Shown: positions 58,101-64,000 of the stretch, piece by piece
Position numbering within the stretch: the first letter of the stretch is position 1
Layout of the letters: each line of letters begins with the position of its first letter
Assembly: GCA_026008535.1 (NCBI GenBank)
Contig: BRKX01000004.1
Span: 27,160,501 to 27,224,500 of the forward strand
From: Perilla frutescens
Lineage: Eukaryota > Streptophyta > Magnoliopsida > Lamiales > Lamiaceae
Direction: 5' to 3'
DNA length: 64,000 bases
Notes under the pieces: generated by a model
What the model was told of the DNA's origin: nothing
The model's database searches: none
The model's input: the letters and a program-made list of their open reading frames with translations, nothing else
Translations under genes and position numbers: made by a program

Positions 58101-59506
58101 TGTTGGTTTTGTATACTGAAAGACTTGTCTTTGTATACTTTTCTGATGATATGATGATATGATGATATGAAATGAAAGTTATTGCAGTCACTGTTTGCAT
58201 TTAGATTATGTTCTATAATTGTTTTATGCAATGTTCCATATACTTACATTGTAGATGATATGGTGTGGGGAGTCACACGGTAAGATCATATCATTAGAAC
58301 CCTGTAATGTATTAAATAGCTCACGGCTTAGATGGTCCTGAACACACCATCAGTACACCGTAGAATAATCTGATAAGTTAGTTTATCACGATAGGATACT
58401 ATTCTCTGTCTCTGACCCAGTTACTGAGAGAATAAAGATCCACAGAGTTCGGGTTCTGAACTCATGTGATATTGGCGAGCATATGTGTGTGTTGTTTATT
58501 ACTTTGATTTATCAATGGGTGAGATCTTTTCGTAGATCGAATTTGATATCTTGGGCAATAACAATGTATACATGATGTCTCGAGCAGTATGCATGAGCAC
58601 CGTGTCCTGGTGCGCCAGGTTGATGATGTTCTCTTGAGGAAACGCAAGTTCATGTTGAAACCCTGCAGGTGGAATTTATTACTTACATGATAAAGCTTGT
58701 GTGGTACTACTCAAGGTTTTAGATGTTAATTAATTATAGCTGTCAGAGGCTTACATAATTAATTAATGAACATTATATCTTAAACACGGGGAATGGCTGG
58801 ACTAAAGGAGAAAGCATATTCGTAAATATGTATTAAATTGGTAGGTCAGTTTTACTTCTTTAGTGGAATAAAAGTAAAACTTAATTTATTTAATTATATC
58901 CTAGGTTTATTGGATATTGGATATTAAATAAATTAGTGGGCCAATTTAATATTCTTCTAGATTCCTGTTGTAGCCCAATTGACTGATAGTGGACTGGATA
59001 TTGAACTTGAGATAGAGGCCCAAGCCCAGTAAGGCTGGAACATGAAATTTCGCCCCTCCCTATATATAAGGGGAGGGGGGGCACGAAATTTTGATGATAA
59101 TATTCATTGGAAATCATCCCCTCTTTGTCTCTCAAAGTTATCCACAGATTTCACAACTCTATCTAGTAGATTTCAGCCCACTCTGAATCTAGATACAGTC
59201 CGGGAATACAACAGAAGATCTTGGAGTAGAATACTGTGGTGGTCGAAATTTTGAGTGCTAGGTGGCGCCAACTACAGTTCATTCAACAGCAAGATTAGAT
59301 CTTTAATCTTGTCCACAGACCGTCTATCGATTTGTAAGTAGATTCGTTTCTATGTCTTCCGCTTTATTAGATTCGAATATGCTTTGCATGCTTTTTGTAT
59401 AGACTGTGATAAACATGCATGTTACATAAAATTATGTTTTGCATGAACACGGATTAATGAACAACCAAATGGTCCTGTGGTGGTTTAATTCGAAAAAACC
59501 CCAACA
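58101..59506 (+). repeat. 5' LTR of the Copia element, 1406 bp
   Basis: It starts TGTTGGTTTTGTATACTG and ends AAAAAACCCCAACA; the ends are mutually inverted. TATA box TATATATAAG at 59061-59070. The TGTTGG start is inferred from matching the inverted end and cannot be confirmed without the 3' LTR. Confidence 0.75.
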
Positions 59507-59508
59507 AC

Positions 59509-59520
59509 TGGTATCAGAGC
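59509..59520 (+). other. Primer-binding site, initiator-tRNA-Met type
   Basis: TGGTATCAGAGC lies two bases after the LTR end CCAACA. Confidence 0.92.
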
Positions 59521-61989
59521 GGGTTTTGGCACTGTTCTAGGATTAATCCAAGCATAAATTTCGAACTACATATTAAATTTGATGATAAATTTATGGTGTT
59601 TAAATTTTCAGATTTAATTAGCATGTGTTTCGATTTTATGGTATTCAAAACTTGGAAGAATTTGAGATGTAAAAATCGAAAATTCTAGTTTTGAGGTATA
59701 TGAATTTTCGGCCACTGTGGAATAAAGATTTGGGATGATATTTGATGATCTTCAAATTTTCAGATTTTATTTCACATGGTTCGAAAATTTGGATGTCAAA
59801 AATTTCGATTTTTGATGTGTATAAAATTCCCTAATTTGGTGTAGTAATTTTCGGCACTTTTGGAATTAAGTTTGGATGATGTTTTGATCAAGATCAAATT
59901 TCCAGATTTATTTCCTAGTGTGGTTCGAAAATTATGATGATTAGATTTGGATTTGGTGATTTTTGATGTATATCAAAGATTGCCTAATTCTAATCTAGAT
60001 AGGTTTGAAATTAGAATTTTAAATTTGGTAATTTTTGAAGTGGATCAAAATTTCCAGATTTTTATTCTTGAAAATTTCGAAACCTATAGCTATATAATTT
60101 GGAATAGTTTTTTGATTAATGTCAAAATTTCCAAATGTGAAATATAGTGTAATTTTCGATTTTTAATAAATTAATTTGGAGAAGATTTTGATGAAAATCA
60201 AATTTCCAGATTTATTAATTAATGTGGATCGAAAATTTGGTTGTTGGATTAAGGTTTGATGTTATTTGATGTATATCTTAATTTACCTAATTTTAATCTA
60301 GATAGATTTGAAAATAGAATTTTAAATTTGAAAGAATTTGAAGTAGATCAAATTTCCAGATTTATTATTTGGTAATTTTCGAAAATCTATATGATTTAAA
60401 TTGGATAAGGTGATTTTGGATATAGTTGAATAATTATCAAAATCCAATTGTGATAAGATTTTAAATTTGGATAAGTTTTGGAAGATTTTGGATTGGAATC
60501 AAATCTCCAAACTTTATCCTTAAAGATTTAGATTCTTATGGATAATATTTGGATTAGATTTTTGATTTATATCAATATATCCAATTATTATTTAATTAGG
60601 GTGGTTAGAAAATATTAAATAAATTTGGTGGATAATTATTAATAATTTCCAGATTTATTTTGATGATATTTTCGAAATATGCAAGATTTAAATTGGTGGA
60701 TAATTATTTTAATTTCCAATTTTTATCTTGTGGATAATATCGAATTAATTAATTTAATTAATTGCAAAATTCGATTATTATTTAATATTCATGCATAGAT
60801 ATCATATGTTATTTTATGTGGATCATATAATACATGATTGTTGGTTTTTGTAGACTGTGTTTGTTTGCAGGTTTACCAACTATCATGGCTCCTTTATTTT
60901 ATGTGATGTATGTTTATGTTGAATGAATGTTTGGCCGTATGCCGGTTTGGCTACGTGATTTTAATCCATGAGAAAATCCATGGATTAGGTCTAGGTTTTA
61001 TTTTACGTTGTTTTAATGTAATAGATATAAAGCTGTTAGACGAGTTTTTGAGTTGTAATTTTTATTCTAGCAATATTAGATTTTTCCTTTTGAAATAGAT
61101 AGTCTGTATTGAATAAAGATCGGAGATCAACTCAAAAGAAGGAAAGTGGTTCAGCACCAAAAAGGAAGGTTCACCGGTTCACGTCCCGAAACCCTAAATG
61201 GAGCTAGGATTTTCGGCGAGGCGCGGTGAAGGGGCGGCGGTTCCTAGCCTGTTCCGGAGCTGACTTTCCAGTTTTATCTCATCAATCAACATGAGATATA
61301 AGCCATGATAGTTGGAATATTACTGTTGCTTATTATGTTGAAGCATGCAATGGATGTTTATCATTTTATGTGATGTTTGCATGTTCGATAATGGGATAAA
61401 ATGAAACTTCAAACATAAATAACTAAGTGGGAGAGATTCATACCAAAGTATGTAGAAATCTCATACGGTCTCCATTAAAATCTGGTTTAATTGAGAAGTG
61501 ATGGGCATGCGCGTTGACATCGGTCTTCCTCCATATCGGATGTGTCATATCACAGATTTCTCTAGAAATTAAATCTCCTAAATGGATAGCTGTAGAACAC
61601 TATTAGGACTAACTGACTCCTCCATCTGGAGCAGTTAAATTCGAATAGTGCTCTTGGTGCGAAGATAATGGTGTGCACACTTAGATGTAATTTATTGATA
61701 AACATCCACACGATCGTGGCTTATCAGTTAGACGATTACATGACCGTGTTAATTATCCGACTATTAATTTGCTTGTTGTAAGGAAACTCAACTGGAGGCA
61801 AATTAAAGGTTTAACCTATTTAAAGATGTTTTTTATAAACGTCCACACTATCGTGGCTTATAAAAGATGTTTTTAAAGTGTCGGTGGAAAAGTATATAAT
61901 TTTTATGAGGCTTTCGATTATATACTGTTTATCCTAAACTTGTTATGTGACTGTACTGCATGTTTAATTTCAGTTATTTCATATCATCA
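59521..61989 (+). other. Long untranslated leader of the Copia element with degenerate repeats
   Basis: From 59560 to 60780 the sequence repeats a loose unit of ATCAAATTTCCAGATTTATT followed by a GGTTCGAAAATTT stretch. Some units contain CTAATTTTAATCTAGATAG. A GC-rich strip lies at 61180-61260. From 61425 on comes GTGGGAGAGATTC and text around ACACGATCGTGGCTTATC, repeated near 61707 and 61848. No frame is credible. Confidence 0.7.
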
Positions 61990-64000
61990 ATGGCACTCTC
62001 CAATCTGTCCTCAATCCTAAAAGAAAACAAACTTGTCGGTGAAAACTACAATGACTGGATTCGTAACCTTAACTTAGTTCTTGTTGCTGAGGGACACAAG
62101 TTTGTACTTGAAGAGGTTTGTCCTTAGACGCCAGATGAGGGTTCTGACGAAGCCCAAAAGGTTGCATATGATAAGTGGCTTAGGTCTAATGAGATAGCGC
62201 GCTGTTACATTTTGGCATTTATGTCAAGTGTGTTGCAACATCAGCATGAGCCTATGAAAACTGCTTATGATATCATGTACAACCTTATGCAGCTATTCGG
62301 TCATCAAAACCGCTCGGCACGCCATTTGGCAATGAAGAAACTAATGGATGCGAGAATGTCTGACTCCACACCTGTTAGGGATCACGTTCTCATGATGATG
62401 GGGTATTTATCTGAGATCGAGACCTTGGGTGGAGAGCTAGATAGCGATTCTCAAATCGACATTGTTCTTCATAGCTTGTCTTCGAAGTTTGAGCAGTTCA
62501 GGCTGAATTTTAACATGATTAAAAGGGATTTCAGCCTGACTGAACTGCTCATAGATCTTCAGGCGGCTGAATTGCTCCAAAAGAGCAATCCTGAGGCCCA
62601 CATAGCTGAAAAAGGAGCGTCTTCTTCTGGTGGAAAAAGGAAGAAGAGAAACGCACCTAAGAAGGCTGCAGATGAGGCGCCTAAGGTGAAGAAGCCAAAG
62701 GCAAAGATTCCTCCCGAGGAATTCAAGTCGAAGACTAAGTGCTTCAAGTGCGGCCAACCAGGTCACTGGAAGGCGGCGTGTCCTAACAAGAAGAAGAAGA
62801 GAGGTACATCTCACACTCTGGTTGTGGAAACATGTTTAGCAACTTGTTCTACCCAGTCATGGGTAGTAGATACTGGAGCTACTGATCCTGTTTGCATGTC
62901 TTTACAGGGGTTCCTGGTAAAAAGACAGCTGAGTGAGGACGAGATCACCGTCTACATGGGCAATGCTACGAGAGTGGCGGCTGTTGCAGTGGGAGACGTT
63001 GTTTTACCTTTCAGTAGTGATAGAACTTTGGTTTTGAAAGATTGTCTTTATGTGCCTGGTTTTAGGCGAAACTTGATTTCAGTTTCTAAATTGATTATGG
63101 ATGGATATTCTGTTTTTTTTTATAACAAAGTAGTTATCTTTAGTGGTAAACATTTTATCTGTTCTGGCACATTGGATGGACACTTATACTTTCTTAAACC
63201 AACTGAAAACACTACGCAAAGACAACTGTTGAATACATCGATCACAAACCCTAACAAGAGAAAAGAACCTTCGGAATTGAATCAAACCTATCTTTGGCAT
63301 CTAAGGCTAGGTCATATTAACCTTAAGAGGATACAGAGGCTTGTAAATGATGGACCATTGTCTTCTTTGGTACTGGAATCATTTCCTTTGTGTGAATCCT
63401 GTTTGGAAGGTAAAATGACCAAGCGTCCTTTCCAGTCAAAAGGAAATAGATCCGAAGGGCTATTAGATTTGATTCACTCTGACCTATGCGGCCCTATGTT
63501 AGTTCAAGCTCGAGGAGGGTTCGAGTATTTCATCACTCTCATTGATGATTACTCTAGATACGGTTATATCTACCTGTTGCGTCGCAAGTCTGAATGCTTT
63601 GAGAAATTCAAAGAGTTTAAGGCGGAAGCGGAGAAACGAACAGGCAGAAGTATCAAGTCACTACGTTCCGATCGTGGTGGCGAGTACCTCTCAAGCGAAT
63701 TTAGGGATTACATGGCAGAGAGTGGGATTACATCCCAGTTGACGGCACCTGGAACGCCACAGCAGAATGGCGTGGCGGAAAAAAGGAATCGTACATTGTT
63801 AGAGATGGTTAGATCGATGATGAGTTATTCTGAGTTGCCCATTTCGTTCTGGGGATATGCCCTGGAAACGGCAGCCTATATTCTTAACTTGGTTCCATCG
63901 AAATCAGTTCCTGCTACACCTACAGAACTATGGACTGGATGAAAGCCCAGTTTGAACCATATTCGGATTTGGGGTAGCCCAGCACACGTGTTGGACAAGG
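61990..64000 (+). pseudogene. Copia gag-pol: gag, protease and integrase, two nonsense codons
   Basis: ATG at 61990 starts MALSNLSSILKENKLVGENY. Gag domain to about residue 200; zinc knuckle CFKCGQPGHWKAAC at residues 251-264 (CX2CX4HX4C). The protease motif WVVDTGAT has its Asp at 294. GAG-pre-integrase follows, with HLRLGH and CESC zinc ligands. Integrase catalytic residues are D498 (HSDLCGP), D561 (RSDRGGEY) and E597 (GVAEKRN), an exact D-X35-E. Codon 46 is TAG (62125-62127) and codon 651 is TGA (63940-63942); both sides of each stop stay in frame. Each could come from one C-to-T change (CAG, CGA). Translation cannot pass these, so the copy is a pseudogene despite an otherwise well kept frame. 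Confidence 0.92.

Larger units (their letters stand above)
58101..64000 (+). mobile_element. Copia-type LTR retrotransposon, 5' part, continues beyond the window
   Basis: 5' LTR 58101-59506, primer-binding site 59509-59520, a 2.5-kb leader, then a gag-protease-integrase frame from 61990. The integrase-before-RT order is indicated by integrase following protease directly, which is the Copia order. RT, RNase H, the 3' LTR and the right TSD lie outside the window. Confidence 0.92.

Overview
The window is nuclear DNA of a flowering plant, almost certainly a dicot. It is AT-rich, has GT-AG introns, and contains plant-type LTR retrotransposons (Athila-like, other Gypsy, Copia), L1-type LINEs, a tRNA-derived SINE and Mutator-like TIR elements. 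Only two host genes are supported: the beta subunit of pyrophosphate-dependent phosphofructokinase (PFP-beta, 466-5058, 15 visible exons, + strand) and a single-exon gene for a conserved plant protein of unknown function (50060-51019, + strand). No rRNA, tRNA or CRISPR was seen.

Layout. 1-5058: PFP-beta, with a 5' end that looks decayed. 5059-11313: intergenic DNA holding a 5'-truncated minus-strand LINE (7233-7942) and a small Copia-type solo LTR (10668-11134). 11314-16591: a non-autonomous Gypsy element on the minus strand, with a nested Athila-like solo LTR (13384-14749). 16901-23592: a Mutator-like TIR element carrying a Gypsy solo LTR (17193-19544) and a 5'-inverted LINE (21770-23511); a further solo LTR (20445-21759) landed inside the LINE's own target-site duplication. 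23752-26248: a second, related TIR element with inverted internal repeats. 26812-35933: a tandem of two gag-only Athila-like elements sharing one LTR. 35969-39674: LTR remnants and minisatellites. 39675-48969: a large Gypsy element with unequal LTRs, interrupted by a second copy (43418-45782) of the solo LTR seen at 17193. 49180-49400: SINE. 50060-51019: host gene. 51020-54235: AT-rich intergenic DNA. 54245-57569: a third Mutator-like element packed with inverted copies of a TCGATTA motif. 58101 to the window end: a Copia element entered from its 5' LTR, with gag, protease and integrase readable but two nonsense codons.

The insertion history was read mainly from target-site duplications (TSDs), most of them exact: ATTTT, GGGTG, TTATT, AATAT, TTTTA, CACCA, TTTCGATAG, TAAATTTTA, plus 13-, 15- and 16-bp copies for the LINEs and SINE. 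These boundaries are direct observations. Family and clade names come from motif recognition without any database search.

The retroelement proteins all carry stops or frameshifts, or lack pol. Several stops differ between the two Athila-like copies by C-to-T or G-to-A changes, as expected of old methylated repeats. The genes do not form a pathway together: this is a gene-poor, repeat-rich interval between two unrelated host genes.
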